From assembly GCA_000961655.1 (NCBI GenBank), contig LADR01000008.1:186001-250000 (forward strand): DNA of 64,000 nucleotides, written 5' to 3'. Position 1 is the first letter of the stretch. Each line of letters starts with the position of its first letter. Under the pieces are notes generated by a model, which worked only from the letters and a program-made list of their open reading frames with translations, was not told the origin of the DNA and did no database searches. Position numbers and translations under genes: made by a program. Shown piece by piece: positions 35,300 through 43,135 of the stretch. This DNA comes from Desulfatitalea sp. BRH_c12. GTDB taxonomy: Bacteria > Desulfobacterota > Desulfobacteria > Desulfobacterales > Desulfosarcinaceae.

Positions 35300-35692
35300 A
35301 TGATTACCGGATTTGAAAAAATAGTGGAAGAGCGTATTCGCCAAGCGCAAGAAAAAGGGGCGTTCGACAATCTGCCTGGCGCAGGCCGACCACTGGCTTT
35401 GGCGGATGACCAACATATTCCGGAAGATCTGCGTTTGCCCTACAAAATTCTGAAAAATGCCGACTGTCTGCCCCCGGAAATTGATTTGCGAAAAGAGATT
35501 CGGAATACCGAACAACTGCTAACCCAAATGCCGGATACCGTTGAACGCTATGCAACGCTCAAAAAACTCAACTACTTGATCATGAAATTGAATGCATCGC
35601 GACAAGGCAATGCCCGTTTCGACGTTCCCCAGCACTACCTGGCCGGAGTGGCAGATCGGCTGACGCCCAAAAGGGCCACAACCAGAGATTGA
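35300..35692 (+). CDS. DUF1992 (DnaJ-homologue subfamily C member 28-like) protein
   Basis: A 130-residue soluble protein matching the DUF1992 pattern: FEKIVEERIRQAQEKGAFDNLPGAGRPL near the N-terminus, then LRLPYKILKNADCLPPEIDLRKEI. Function is not established. Despite the family nickname it has no J-domain HPD motif. ATG 35300 is preferred over the frame start at 35285. Its TGA shares one base with the ATG of the next gene (TGATG), so the two are translationally coupled. Confidence 0.88.
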   Translation: MITGFEKIVEERIRQAQEKGAFDNLPGAGRPLALADDQHIPEDLRLPYKILKNADCLPPEIDLRKEIRNTEQLLTQMPDTVERYATLKKLNYLIMKLNASRQGNARFDVPQHYLAGVADRLTPKRATTRD

Positions 35693-36213
35693 TGCGATCC
35701 GCGGAGCACCTCTTCTTTAAAAGCATGCACTCACAAAACAACAACCGTGACGGTCTTTTCAAGAGTATCGCGCTGGCATATGCCATTTTGATCCTGCACG
35801 TGGTACTTTTGGCAGGCATGGGATTGCTGGTGTTTCTTTTTGGCGGTCTGGTGCGATACCTTTTATGGATCGTGCTGTTCGGCATACTCGTTGTATCGGT
35901 CTCAGGCTACCTTTTCTACCGGCGTCTGCGCGCGGAAGGGCGCTCCCTGCGTGACGCGCTGCGTTCGTCCATATTTCAAGGTCGGGCCGTGGAGATCAGT
36001 TTCATGGGGGGCATGGCCTCCTTCCGGCTGGGGGCGCCCGAGCGCCCGCCGCTGATCGATACCGATGACCGAAACAGGCTGAAACTGGAAGACCCGGAAT
36101 TGACGCGCATCCGCGAAATTGCCGCATTGGCCGATTTGCTGGAAAAAAACCTGATCACACCTGAAGAGTTTACGCTTGCCAAACACAGAGTACTGGGAAG
36201 CTCCGTTCGATAG
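35692..36213 (+). CDS. Membrane protein with C-terminal SHOCT-like motif
   Basis: About 173 residues. Two adjacent membrane helices span roughly residues 26-78 (IALAYAILILHVVLLAGMGL, then YLLWIVLFGILVVSVSGYLF). A basic segment (RRLRAEGRSLRDAL), a short hydrophilic domain and a C-terminal helix pair LADLLEKNLITPEEFTLAK follow; the last has the look of a SHOCT oligomerisation motif. Function unknown. The start ATG 35692 overlaps the DUF1992 stop, so the pair forms an operon that may include ddl, 21 bases downstream. Confidence 0.78.
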   Translation: MRSAEHLFFKSMHSQNNNRDGLFKSIALAYAILILHVVLLAGMGLLVFLFGGLVRYLLWIVLFGILVVSVSGYLFYRRLRAEGRSLRDALRSSIFQGRAVEISFMGGMASFRLGAPERPPLIDTDDRNRLKLEDPELTRIREIAALADLLEKNLITPEEFTLAKHRVLGSSVR

Positions 36214-36234
36214 TCGATGCCGAAAGGAATATTC

Positions 36235-37173
36235 ATGAAAAAAACCGTTGCCTTATTGTGCGGTGGTGTCTCCTCCGAAAGAGAGGTGTCGCTCAAAAGT
36301 GGACAGCAGGTGTTCGAGGCCCTCGACAAGGAAAAGTACGAGGTGCGCCGCTATGATCCGCAAACCGATCTGCCCCGGCTGGTCGCCGATGCCGGCCGCA
36401 TCGACGCTGCCCTGATCATTTTGCATGGTGCCTACGGTGAAGACGGCACGGTGCAAGGGATGCTGGAGTTGCTCAATATTCCATATCAAGGCACCGGCGT
36501 GCTGGGCAGCGCCCTGTGTATGAATAAGCTGGCTGCCAAACTGGTATATGAGCGCTGTGACATTCCCATACCCGCATACGCGACCATCCGCAAAGGGCAG
36601 TCGGTACAGATCGATCAACTGACCGCCCGATTGGGGTTGCCGGTTGTCGTCAAGCCGGTGGTGGGCGGCTCGAGCATCGGCATGACCATCGTGCGTTCCG
36701 CCGATCGGTTGCAAGCTGCCGTTAATGACGCTTTCGAACAGGACAACACCGTCCTGGTGGAAGCGTTCATTCAGGGGATCGAGGTTACCGGCAGCGTGTT
36801 GGGCAACGACGATCCTGAAGCCTTGCCCCTGATCGAAATTATTCCCGATCCGAAGCATGATTTTTTCAATTACGAAGCCAAATACATCCTCGGGGCCAGC
36901 CAGGAGATCTGTCCTGCGCGCATCGGCCCGGCATTGACCGCCAGAGCGCAATCTTTGGCGCGCCAGGCCCACCGCGCCCTGTTCTGCAGCGGATACAGCC
37001 GCACCGACATGATGGTGCGAGGCGATGATATTTATGTATTGGAAACCAACACAATCCCTGGTATGACGCCTACCAGCCTGTTTCCCCAGGCGGCGCGGGA
37101 AGCGGGCATTTCCTTTGATCAACTGCTTGACCGTCTGATCGAACTGGGCATCCAAGCCCATCACAATCGATAG
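36235..37173 (+). CDS. ddl: D-alanine--D-alanine ligase
   Basis: ATP-grasp enzyme that makes the D-Ala-D-Ala dipeptide of peptidoglycan. The 312-residue product has the N-terminal GGVSSEREVSLKSG, ILHGAYGEDGTVQGML, ATP-lid VVKPVVGGSSIGM, and C-terminal YVLETNTIPGMTPTSLFPQAA with Mg ligands Glu and Asn. ATG 36235 follows GAAAGGAAT by four bases; the longer frame from 36217 is rejected for lack of a site. It is followed, five bases on, by an ATP-grasp protein rather than by mur genes. Confidence 0.96.
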   Translation: MKKTVALLCGGVSSEREVSLKSGQQVFEALDKEKYEVRRYDPQTDLPRLVADAGRIDAALIILHGAYGEDGTVQGMLELLNIPYQGTGVLGSALCMNKLAAKLVYERCDIPIPAYATIRKGQSVQIDQLTARLGLPVVVKPVVGGSSIGMTIVRSADRLQAAVNDAFEQDNTVLVEAFIQGIEVTGSVLGNDDPEALPLIEIIPDPKHDFFNYEAKYILGASQEICPARIGPALTARAQSLARQAHRALFCSGYSRTDMMVRGDDIYVLETNTIPGMTPTSLFPQAAREAGISFDQLLDRLIELGIQAHHNR

Positions 37174-37178
37174 ATACA

Positions 37179-37946
37179 ATGATCGTTTCGCGTTTCAGCC
37201 AATTGACCCAGGTATATGCGGCGTTGGGCCCTGGTGACGTATTTATCGGTCAGGTTCCGCAGTCCTGTCTGAAATCGGCCATTTTGGTAGATTTGACCCA
37301 GCGCGGCGTGCGCCTGCTGCCCTCGGCCACGGCTCAGACGCTCAGTGTTTCCAAGTGCGCGCAGGCATACTTGTTGCGGCCTTGGATGGTGCCGCACACG
37401 CGGGTCATCACACGTCGCAAGCAGCTTCTGGATGCACTGGGTGAGTATCGCCGGCAGGGCATTGCCACTGCAGTCACCAAACAGGAGCATCAACATTGCG
37501 GTCATGGCGTGCGCAAATGGTCCGACCTGGAAATGCTCTACAACTGCATGAGTCTGGATGATTGCCATTATCCTTTTGTTCTGCAGCCGTTTTATACTGT
37601 TGCCGCCGATGTGCGCATCATCGTGGTAGGGGAGTATTGGGAAGCCTATGCTCGGTGTAACAGCGAGGGCTTTCGCAAAAACCTGGCTGCCGGCGGCAGC
37701 AGTCGACCGCACACGATCGAGGAGGTTCAGCGGGTGTTTTGCACGGAGATCATGGCGCGCGGCCAGATGCCCTACGCCCATATCGACCTGATGATCACCG
37801 AAGAGGGTGCCTTTTATCTGTCCGAGATGAACCTGAATAGTGGCGTATATGGCGCCCGGATATCGCGCGTTGCGCTCGATCGGCTGAAACAGAGCCGTCT
37901 GGAGCGTCTGGCTGCGGAGGCCACCGGCCCGTCGCCCGCGGTTTGA
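37179..37946 (+). CDS. ATP-grasp protein, RimK-like, function unknown
   Basis: About 255 residues. The N-terminal segment contains LRPWMVPHTRVI, followed by a nucleotide-binding middle (HYPFVLQPFYTVAADVRIIVVG). Then come the RimK/GshB-like segments FRKNLAAGGSSRPH and LSEMNLNSGVYGARI, the latter in the position of the Mg-binding E-x-N. This suggests a carboxylate-amine ligase acting on an unknown substrate, perhaps an amino acid or peptide. It begins five bases after ddl, so it is probably cotranslated with it. Distinctive His/Cys-rich stretch: EHQHCGHGV. Confidence in the fold is higher than in any function. Confidence 0.75.
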   Translation: MIVSRFSQLTQVYAALGPGDVFIGQVPQSCLKSAILVDLTQRGVRLLPSATAQTLSVSKCAQAYLLRPWMVPHTRVITRRKQLLDALGEYRRQGIATAVTKQEHQHCGHGVRKWSDLEMLYNCMSLDDCHYPFVLQPFYTVAADVRIIVVGEYWEAYARCNSEGFRKNLAAGGSSRPHTIEEVQRVFCTEIMARGQMPYAHIDLMITEEGAFYLSEMNLNSGVYGARISRVALDRLKQSRLERLAAEATGPSPAV

Positions 37947-38076
37947 CGAAAAAATCCCCGCGGGAGGCTGATCCTGAAACCACTTGTTACATCGGCATTG
38001 TTGCTGTTGATGACATACCATTCGTGCAATGACAGATCGGCCTGCGCAGTCCATTGGACAGGCCAAGGAGGAAGCG

Positions 38077-39849
38077 ATGAAAGTGTTGGTAATTGGCGGC
38101 GGCGGCCGCGAACATGCCCTGGTCTGGAAAATCCGACAAAGCCCCCTGGTCCAGAAAGTATACTGCGCGCCCGGCAATGCCGGTACTGCCGGTTTGGCCG
38201 AGTGCGTTCCAATCGGCGCTGAGGACGTGGATCAATTGCTTGCCTATGCGCGTCAGCAGAAAATCGATTTGACCGTTGTGGGCCCCGAAGGGCCGCTATC
38301 AATGGGCATCGTGGATCGGTTCGAAAAAGAAGGTCTGCGCATTTTCGGGGCGAGTCGGAACGCGGCCGCTATCGAAGCCAGTAAAACCTTCGCCAAATAC
38401 ATTATGAACAAGTACGGGGTTCCCACAGCTCAAGGGGCCACGTTCACAAGCTACAAAGCGGCTGAAGCCTACGTCAAAAAAATGGGGGCACCGATTGTGG
38501 TCAAGGCCGATGGACTGGCTGCCGGTAAGGGGGTTATCGTATGCGACACGATCGCCAAGGCACTGGCGGCTCTCAATCAGATCCTGGTTAAAAAAGAGTT
38601 CGGCGAAGCCGGCCGTCAAGTGGTGGTGGAAGAGTGCCTCAAGGGTGAGGAGGCGAGTTTTTTGGCTTTCACCGATGGCAAAACCGTGCTCCCGCTGCCG
38701 ACCTCCCAGGATCACAAAGCTGTTTTCGACGAGGATCAGGGGCCCAATACGGGCGGCATGGGTGCCTATTCGCCGGCGCCCGTAGTAGATAAGTTTCTAC
38801 ATGACAAAATCATGCGAGAGATCATGCTGCCGACCGTTGCCGGCATGGCCGCCGAAGGCTCGCCCTACAAGGGGGTATTGTATGCCGGCCTGATGATCGA
38901 CGGTGATCGCATCAAAGTACTGGAATTCAATGGCCGTTTCGGCGATCCTGAAGCACAGCCTCTGCTGATGCGCCTGAAGAGCGATATTGTGCCTATCATG
39001 GAAGCGGTCATCGACGGCCGCCTCGATCAATGCAGGCTGGAGATTGACGAACGCGCCGCGGTTTGCGTGGTGATGGCGTCGGGGGGGTATCCGGGCAAGT
39101 ACAAGAAGGATCTGCCCATCAGCGGTCTGGACAAGGCGGCGCGAATGAAAGATGTCATGGTTTTTCACGCGGGCACTGCACTCAAGGATAATGCCGTGGT
39201 AGCCACCGGCGGACGGGTATTGGGGGTCACGGCACTGGGGCAGGATGTGCAGCAGGCCATTTTAAAAGCTTACCAGGCCGTGGGCAAAATCAGTTGGCCG
39301 GCGGTGCATTACCGCAAGGATATAGGCCGTAAGGCCCTGAAGCGGATGCAGGTCAAACCCCAGGTCGGCATCGTCATGGGCAGCGACTCCGATCTGTCGA
39401 TCATGGAAGGTGCCGTGGCTGTATTGAAGAAATTTGGTGTGCCTTTCGAAATGACCGTAGCCTCTGCTCACCGTACACCGGAGCGCGCCGCCCGGTTTGC
39501 CGCCGAAGCGCGCCAGCGAGGGATCAAGGTGATCATCGCCGGAGCCGGACAGGCCGCGCATTTGGCTGGCGCAATGGCAGCCCAGACCACACTGCCCGTG
39601 ATCGGCGTTCCGATCGACGCCTCCAGCCTGCAGGGACTCGATGCCTTGCTTTCCACCGTCCAGATGCCGCCGGGCATTCCTGTGGCCACGGTGGCTATCG
39701 GCAAGCCGGGCGCCACCAACGCAGGCATCCTGGCGGTCCAGATTCTGGCGACATTCGACCAGGGCCTGGCGGCCCTGCTGGCAGAATACAAAAAGGAGAT
39801 GGCCGCGCAAGTGGCGCGCAAAGCCAAACTGCTTGAAGATTATCGATAA
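38077..39849 (+). CDS. purD-purE: Fusion: phosphoribosylamine--glycine ligase (PurD) with N5-CAIR mutase (PurE)
   Basis: One 590-residue purine-synthesis protein with two complete enzymes. Residues 1-425 are PurD: MKVLVIGGGGREHALVWKI, GPEGPL, KADGLAAGKGVIV, LEFNGRFGDPEAQ. Residues about 430-590 are class I PurE: VGIVMGSDSDLSIM (phosphate/CAIR loop), ASAHRTPER with the catalytic His, and AGAGQAAHLAGAMAA. PurD makes GAR; PurE converts N5-CAIR to CAIR several steps later, so the pair is not consecutive. Start ATG 38077 follows AAGGAGGAAGCG, and the frame from 38029 is rejected. The downstream YrdC-type gene overlaps the end by 17 bases. Confidence 0.94.
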   Translation: MKVLVIGGGGREHALVWKIRQSPLVQKVYCAPGNAGTAGLAECVPIGAEDVDQLLAYARQQKIDLTVVGPEGPLSMGIVDRFEKEGLRIFGASRNAAAIEASKTFAKYIMNKYGVPTAQGATFTSYKAAEAYVKKMGAPIVVKADGLAAGKGVIVCDTIAKALAALNQILVKKEFGEAGRQVVVEECLKGEEASFLAFTDGKTVLPLPTSQDHKAVFDEDQGPNTGGMGAYSPAPVVDKFLHDKIMREIMLPTVAGMAAEGSPYKGVLYAGLMIDGDRIKVLEFNGRFGDPEAQPLLMRLKSDIVPIMEAVIDGRLDQCRLEIDERAAVCVVMASGGYPGKYKKDLPISGLDKAARMKDVMVFHAGTALKDNAVVATGGRVLGVTALGQDVQQAILKAYQAVGKISWPAVHYRKDIGRKALKRMQVKPQVGIVMGSDSDLSIMEGAVAVLKKFGVPFEMTVASAHRTPERAARFAAEARQRGIKVIIAGAGQAAHLAGAMAAQTTLPVIGVPIDASSLQGLDALLSTVQMPPGIPVATVAIGKPGATNAGILAVQILATFDQGLAALLAEYKKEMAAQVARKAKLLEDYR

Positions 39850-40501
39850 AATATTTCCGGTGGAGGCCGCCGCCCCCCAGCGGGATGTGATCGCCCGGGC
39901 GGTGGCCGTGTTGCAGTCCGGCGGCATGGTGGTGTTTCCGACCCAGGGACTGTATGGTCTGGGGGTGGCTGCGCTTAATGCGCCGGCGGTTGAAGCCATA
40001 TACAATCTCAAAGGCCGCAATCGCGCCAAACCGATTTTGGTCCTGATCGACACATTGCGTATGCTGGAGAGTGTGGCCGAACCGCCCAGCGCACGGATAC
40101 GTTCACTGATGACCCATTTTTGGCCCGGTGGCGTCACTTTTGTGGTGCACGCGCGTGCTGGTCTGCCTGTGGTCCTGACAGGTGGCGGCGCCAACATCGG
40201 CGTACGCCAGGTGGCCCATCCGGTGGCCCGCGCCATTGTGCAGGCCATGCAAACGCCCATCACCGGCACCAGTGCCAATCTGTCGGGCGCGGGCGGCTGC
40301 GCTTTGGTGGCCGACATCGACCCGACTGTCATCGATAGGGTCGATCTCGTGCTGGATGCGGGCCGTTTGGCCGGAGGGGTGGGTTCAACAGTTGTGGATT
40401 GCACGGCGGGAAAACCGGTGATTCTCAGGGCCGGTGCGGTTCCCGTGGATGAGATCATGGATGTTTGGCACAGGCTTGCCAAGCGACGTGTCGGAGAATG
40501 A
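39833..40501 (+). CDS. L-threonylcarbamoyladenylate synthase (Sua5/YciO/YrdC family)
   Basis: Makes threonylcarbamoyl-AMP for the universal t6A37 tRNA modification. About 222 residues with GGMVVFPTQGLYGLGVAALN (substrate pocket), KGRNRAKPILVLI (the Lys-Arg-Lys-type motif), and PVVLTGGGANIGVRQVAHP later, with TGTSANLSG. The start has no good ATG: TTG 39833, 17 bases inside the end of purD-purE, gives MKIIDKIFPVEAAAPQR, a natural N-terminus. The overlap suggests coupled translation. YciO-type members without proven t6A function are an alternative. The tRNA-Leu gene follows 79 bases later. Confidence 0.86.
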   Translation: MKIIDKIFPVEAAAPQRDVIARAVAVLQSGGMVVFPTQGLYGLGVAALNAPAVEAIYNLKGRNRAKPILVLIDTLRMLESVAEPPSARIRSLMTHFWPGGVTFVVHARAGLPVVLTGGGANIGVRQVAHPVARAIVQAMQTPITGTSANLSGAGGCALVADIDPTVIDRVDLVLDAGRLAGGVGSTVVDCTAGKPVILRAGAVPVDEIMDVWHRLAKRRVGE

Positions 40502-40539
40502 AAAAGAAGGCGCAATTGTGACGGTCTATGTTTTGAATA

Positions 40540-40568
40540 TTGACAAGGCTCACCGATTTTCGTATAAG
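40540..40568 (+). promoter_or_regulatory. Sigma70-type promoter of tRNA-Leu
   Basis: A -35 box TTGACA at 40540-40545 and a -10 box TATAAG at 40563-40568 are separated by 17 bases. The -10 ends 12 bases before the first base of the tRNA, so transcription would begin close to the mature 5' end. Confidence 0.8.
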
Positions 40569-40580
40569 TCCGCCTTCATA

Positions 40581-40667
40581 GCCGGAGTGGTGAAATAGGT
40601 AAACGCAGCGGACTCAAAATCCGCCGGGCGCAAGCCCTTGTCGGTTCGATTCCGACCTCCGGCACCA
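40581..40667 (+). tRNA. tRNA-Leu (anticodon CAA)
   Basis: An 87-base class II tRNA reading UUG. The acceptor stem GCCGGAG pairs with CTCCGGC, followed by discriminator A and encoded CCA. The anticodon stem GCGGA/TCCGC holds loop CTCAAAA with anticodon CAA. A long variable arm (GGGCGCAAGCCC) follows, then the T arm with GGTTCGATTCC. It has its own promoter and terminator. Confidence 0.97.
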
Positions 40668-40679
40668 CTAAAAAATAGA

Positions 40680-40713
40680 AAGGTCGGGCCACTGCGGCGC
40701 CGGCCTTTTTTTT
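40680..40713 (+). terminator. Rho-independent terminator after tRNA-Leu
   Basis: AAGGTCGG pairs with CCGGCCTT (one G-T wobble) around a 12-base loop and runs into eight T residues, 12 bases after the CCA end. Confidence 0.88.
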
Positions 40714-40889
40714 AAACCAGTCATTTTCCTACATCAAAGCCGCAGGCCATGGGTAATGGCGCTGTGCGTCCCAGTCATTCTGAGTGGCATTAGGTGTGTG
40801 GTATTAAAAAACATCTTGGCTGAGGACTCTTTTTAGGCTATTCTTCGATTCAAATGTGTTGACTAGCGAATGAGAAGAGAGCCCATCCA

Positions 40890-41552
40890 ATGACCGAGCG
40901 CAAAAGCATTTTCATCGTCGAAGACCATCAGTTGTTCCGGGAAGGACTTAAAGCGATGTTGGCGGGCAATCCAGGGGTCGAAGTGATCGGTGAGTCAGCC
41001 GATGGCCTGGAAGCCTTGCGGACCATTCAGAAAGTCAAGCCGGCGATGGTGCTGCTGGATCTTTCGATGCCCAGGATCAACGGCTATTCGGTCATGCGTG
41101 AAATCAGAAGAATGTTCGGTGCCGACATCAAGATCCTCGTGCTCAGCATTCACGACTCGGATCATTATGTTCTGCAAGCTTTCGAAGAAGGCGCGGATGG
41201 TTACTGCATCAAGGATTCCAGCCTGGAAGAACTTCGCCTGGCCATTCGCTCCGTCTTGGAAGGCAAGCGTTATATCAGCCCCGGCGTTGCAGCCAAGGTG
41301 TTGGAGGGCTATATCGAACGGGGCAAGCAATTAAAACCGAAAAGCGCATGGGACAGCCTGACCTATCGCGAACAGGAGGTGCTGAAGCTGATTGGTGAAG
41401 GCTATCCGAACAAACAGATCGGCGCCTTGCTGAATATCAGCCCCAAGACTGTTGAAAAACATCGCGCCAGCATCATGAGTAAACTAGATATGCACAATGC
41501 CGCCTCATTGGCTGCCTACGCCGCAGAGCGCGGGTTGATTGCCAAGAAGTAA
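40890..41552 (+). CDS. NarL/FixJ-family response regulator, paralogue of the one at 27042-27704
   Basis: A 220-residue regulator with receiver (EDH at 11-13, phospho-Asp57 in MVLLDLSMPR, Lys in CIKDSS) and a LuxR helix-turn-helix (TYREQEVLKLIGEGYPNKQIGALLNIS, then PKTVEKHRASIMSKL). Its length and linker equal the 27042-27704 paralogue; shared stretches include DHQLFREG, KAMLAG and NAA near the end. No kinase is adjacent, but the MASE3 hybrid kinase at 43136-46060 is of the HisKA_3 class that usually partners NarL regulators. ATG 40890 is the only reasonable start. Confidence 0.93.
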   Translation: MTERKSIFIVEDHQLFREGLKAMLAGNPGVEVIGESADGLEALRTIQKVKPAMVLLDLSMPRINGYSVMREIRRMFGADIKILVLSIHDSDHYVLQAFEEGADGYCIKDSSLEELRLAIRSVLEGKRYISPGVAAKVLEGYIERGKQLKPKSAWDSLTYREQEVLKLIGEGYPNKQIGALLNISPKTVEKHRASIMSKLDMHNAASLAAYAAERGLIAKK

Positions 41553-42058
41553 AACCTTCTGAATAGCGGCCCCATGACCTGCGCACACCTTATGCCTCAC
41601 TAATCTCATGGCTGACGTGGCGCGGACCACCCACCCGGATCACCTCGTCTTTTGCCATCCCGAATACACTTCGCCAATAGTTCTGGGAGCCAAATGGACA
41701 ACCAAATTTCCAGCATGCCAAATCGACAGAATGCCTCCCTTTACACTTTAAACTTTACACTTAACACTTCGCTCATATCACTGGAGCGGAGTGATAACCA
41801 GAAATGTACATCGACTATCAGCCGCTTCCCGCTGCCACCGTTCGCATCGGCCGACCTCAAAGTGTTGGCGCACGGCGAACTCTCATTCTGCTCAGTGGCG
41901 GAATTCCTCAAATTAGGGTGATCACCCTATATTAAGCTAAAAACACGCATGTTAAAGGATCATTACTCGCTGGGAACGCCGGTTCAAGCATACCGCGTTT
42001 CGAGCGCTTCGTGATCATCTTCCGGATTCGTTTCATTCGTATATTCAAGGAGATACAT
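41553..42058. other. 506-base gap between two response-regulator genes
   Basis: No gene I can support. A frame at 41652-41921 runs across a low-complexity tract (near-repeats of TTTACACTT at about 41740-41768), has no ribosome-binding site and is probably random. The receiver gene's AAGGAGA site lies at the right end. Confidence 0.5.
41740..41768. repeat. Short AT-rich near-tandem repeat
   Basis: TTTACACTT is followed by TAAAC, then TTTACACTT again, then AACACTT. This gives about three near-copies of an ACACTT-type unit over 29 bases in a non-coding gap. No role is known. Confidence 0.4.
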
Positions 42059-42583
42059 ATGTATGGCGGAGAGACGGCGGTTCTTCTGAACCCGCATAGC
42101 ATGGCTCCCGTAGATGATCCGGCTGTTGTGGTTTCACGCGTGGAGGATTTCGTGGCACGCTATCGGTGTCTGGTGGTCGACGACGATCCCATTATATTGC
42201 AAGTAGTCGCCCAGATGTTGGAAGCATTGGGTTTTTTGGCCGATATGGCCCAGGATGGTGTGCAGGCACTCGGCCGAATGTCGGTGCGCCATTACGACTT
42301 GGTCCTCACCGATTTAGACATGCCCATGCTGAGCGGCTACCATCTTGCCTCTCAGATTAAAGAAAAATTCGAAGATACGAAAATCATCATCATGACTGGC
42401 CATTGTCAGGCCGAGTTGAACGACATGATGGAAACGCATGTGGCGGATGCATGGCTGTTCAAACCTTTCAGTTTGAAGCAGTTGTGCAGTCTGATAAATG
42501 ATTTTTCATTCCTGCCTCCAGCCCAAAGTTATTCCTTTGTAAGGGACATTTCGGTTTCAAACGGCAAAAGGCATCAGGTGTGA
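42059..42583 (+). CDS. Single-domain response regulator with N-terminal extension
   Basis: A 174-residue receiver protein. A 34-residue, poorly ordered N-terminus precedes the receiver (about 36-155): LVVDDDP at 38-44, phospho-Asp85 in [13 protein letters not shown], Thr in IIMTGH, Lys in LFKPFS. No DNA-binding or enzyme domain follows, so it would act by protein contact or as an intermediate in a phosphorelay. AAGGAGA seven bases before ATG 42059 sets the start. The cognate kinase may be the hybrid kinase encoded 550 bases downstream; that pairing is inference. Confidence 0.88.
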   Translation: MYGGETAVLLNPHSMAPVDDPAVVVSRVEDFVARYRCLVVDDDPIILQVVAQMLEALGFLADMAQDGVQALGRMSVRHYDLVLTDLDMPMLSGYHLASQIKEKFEDTKIIIMTGHCQAELNDMMETHVADAWLFKPFSLKQLCSLINDFSFLPPAQSYSFVRDISVSNGKRHQV

Positions 42584-42644
42584 AAGGTGCCTGTTCGGCA
42601 CACATGGATGCGCATACACTATGCATCAGAAAAGGAGAATGCAC

Positions 42645-42875
42645 ATGAACGAGTTGATTGGATTTATCGCTCAGCAACTGGTCGATCGACCTGAGGATGT
42701 CGTTGTTTCCAAAGTAGAAGGCAGCCACACCACAGTATTGGAATTGAGAGTCGCCAAGCAGGATATCGGCAAGGTGATCGGAAGGGAAGGCCGCACCGCG
42801 CAGGCGATGCGCACTATCCTGAGTGCGGTGTCCACTAAGGCCCGCAAGCGCGCGGTCCTGGAGATTGTCGAATAG
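42645..42875 (+). CDS. khpA: KH-domain RNA-binding protein KhpA
   Basis: A 76-residue single KH domain with the GxxG loop GREG in [17 protein letters not shown]. It is the usual size and sequence of KhpA (YlqC), which binds many small RNAs and mRNAs, often with KhpB/Jag. Usually it lies near rpsP and ffh; here it stands apart in a signalling region, which is unusual. AAAGGAG seven bases before ATG 42645 decides between this start and the ATG at 42639. A strong hairpin follows. Confidence 0.92.
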   Translation: MNELIGFIAQQLVDRPEDVVVSKVEGSHTTVLELRVAKQDIGKVIGREGRTAQAMRTILSAVSTKARKRAVLEIVE

Positions 42876-42921
42876 TTGTCACGTCTTTAGCAAGAAACCC
42901 ATCAGGAATTGTGTCAAGAAT

Positions 42922-42956
42922 ATGGCCTGTTTTGGCTTTGGCCAAAACAGGCCATT
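42922..42956 (+). terminator. Strong hairpin after khpA
   Basis: ATGGCCTGTTTTGGC and GCCAAAACAGGCCAT form a perfect 15-base stem with a 4-base loop, 46 bases after the khpA stop. The tail is TTCAT, not a long T-run, so it may act as an mRNA stabiliser or a terminator on either strand. Confidence 0.65.
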
Positions 42957-43135
42957 TCATAACATGGGGCAACTCTATTCTAAGTAGTCCAGAGAGGCCA
43001 TCCTATTAAATTCTTGCACAATCCTGATATCTCACCTATATTGTCCGCCGATCTGGGCGGATCGGTATTTCGCTGGCTGCATAATTGCTGTTATCGCTGT
43101 CATGTTGTCCGGCTATGATGGGTTTCTCACAAATC

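Noticed and set aside
39262-40515. A 417-residue minus-strand frame over purD-purE and the YrdC-type gene
   Set aside because: The plus strand carries conserved enzymes here; the reverse frame has no family features.
41652-41921. An 89-residue frame in the gap between two regulators
   Set aside because: It translates a low-complexity AT-rich repeat and lacks a ribosome-binding site.
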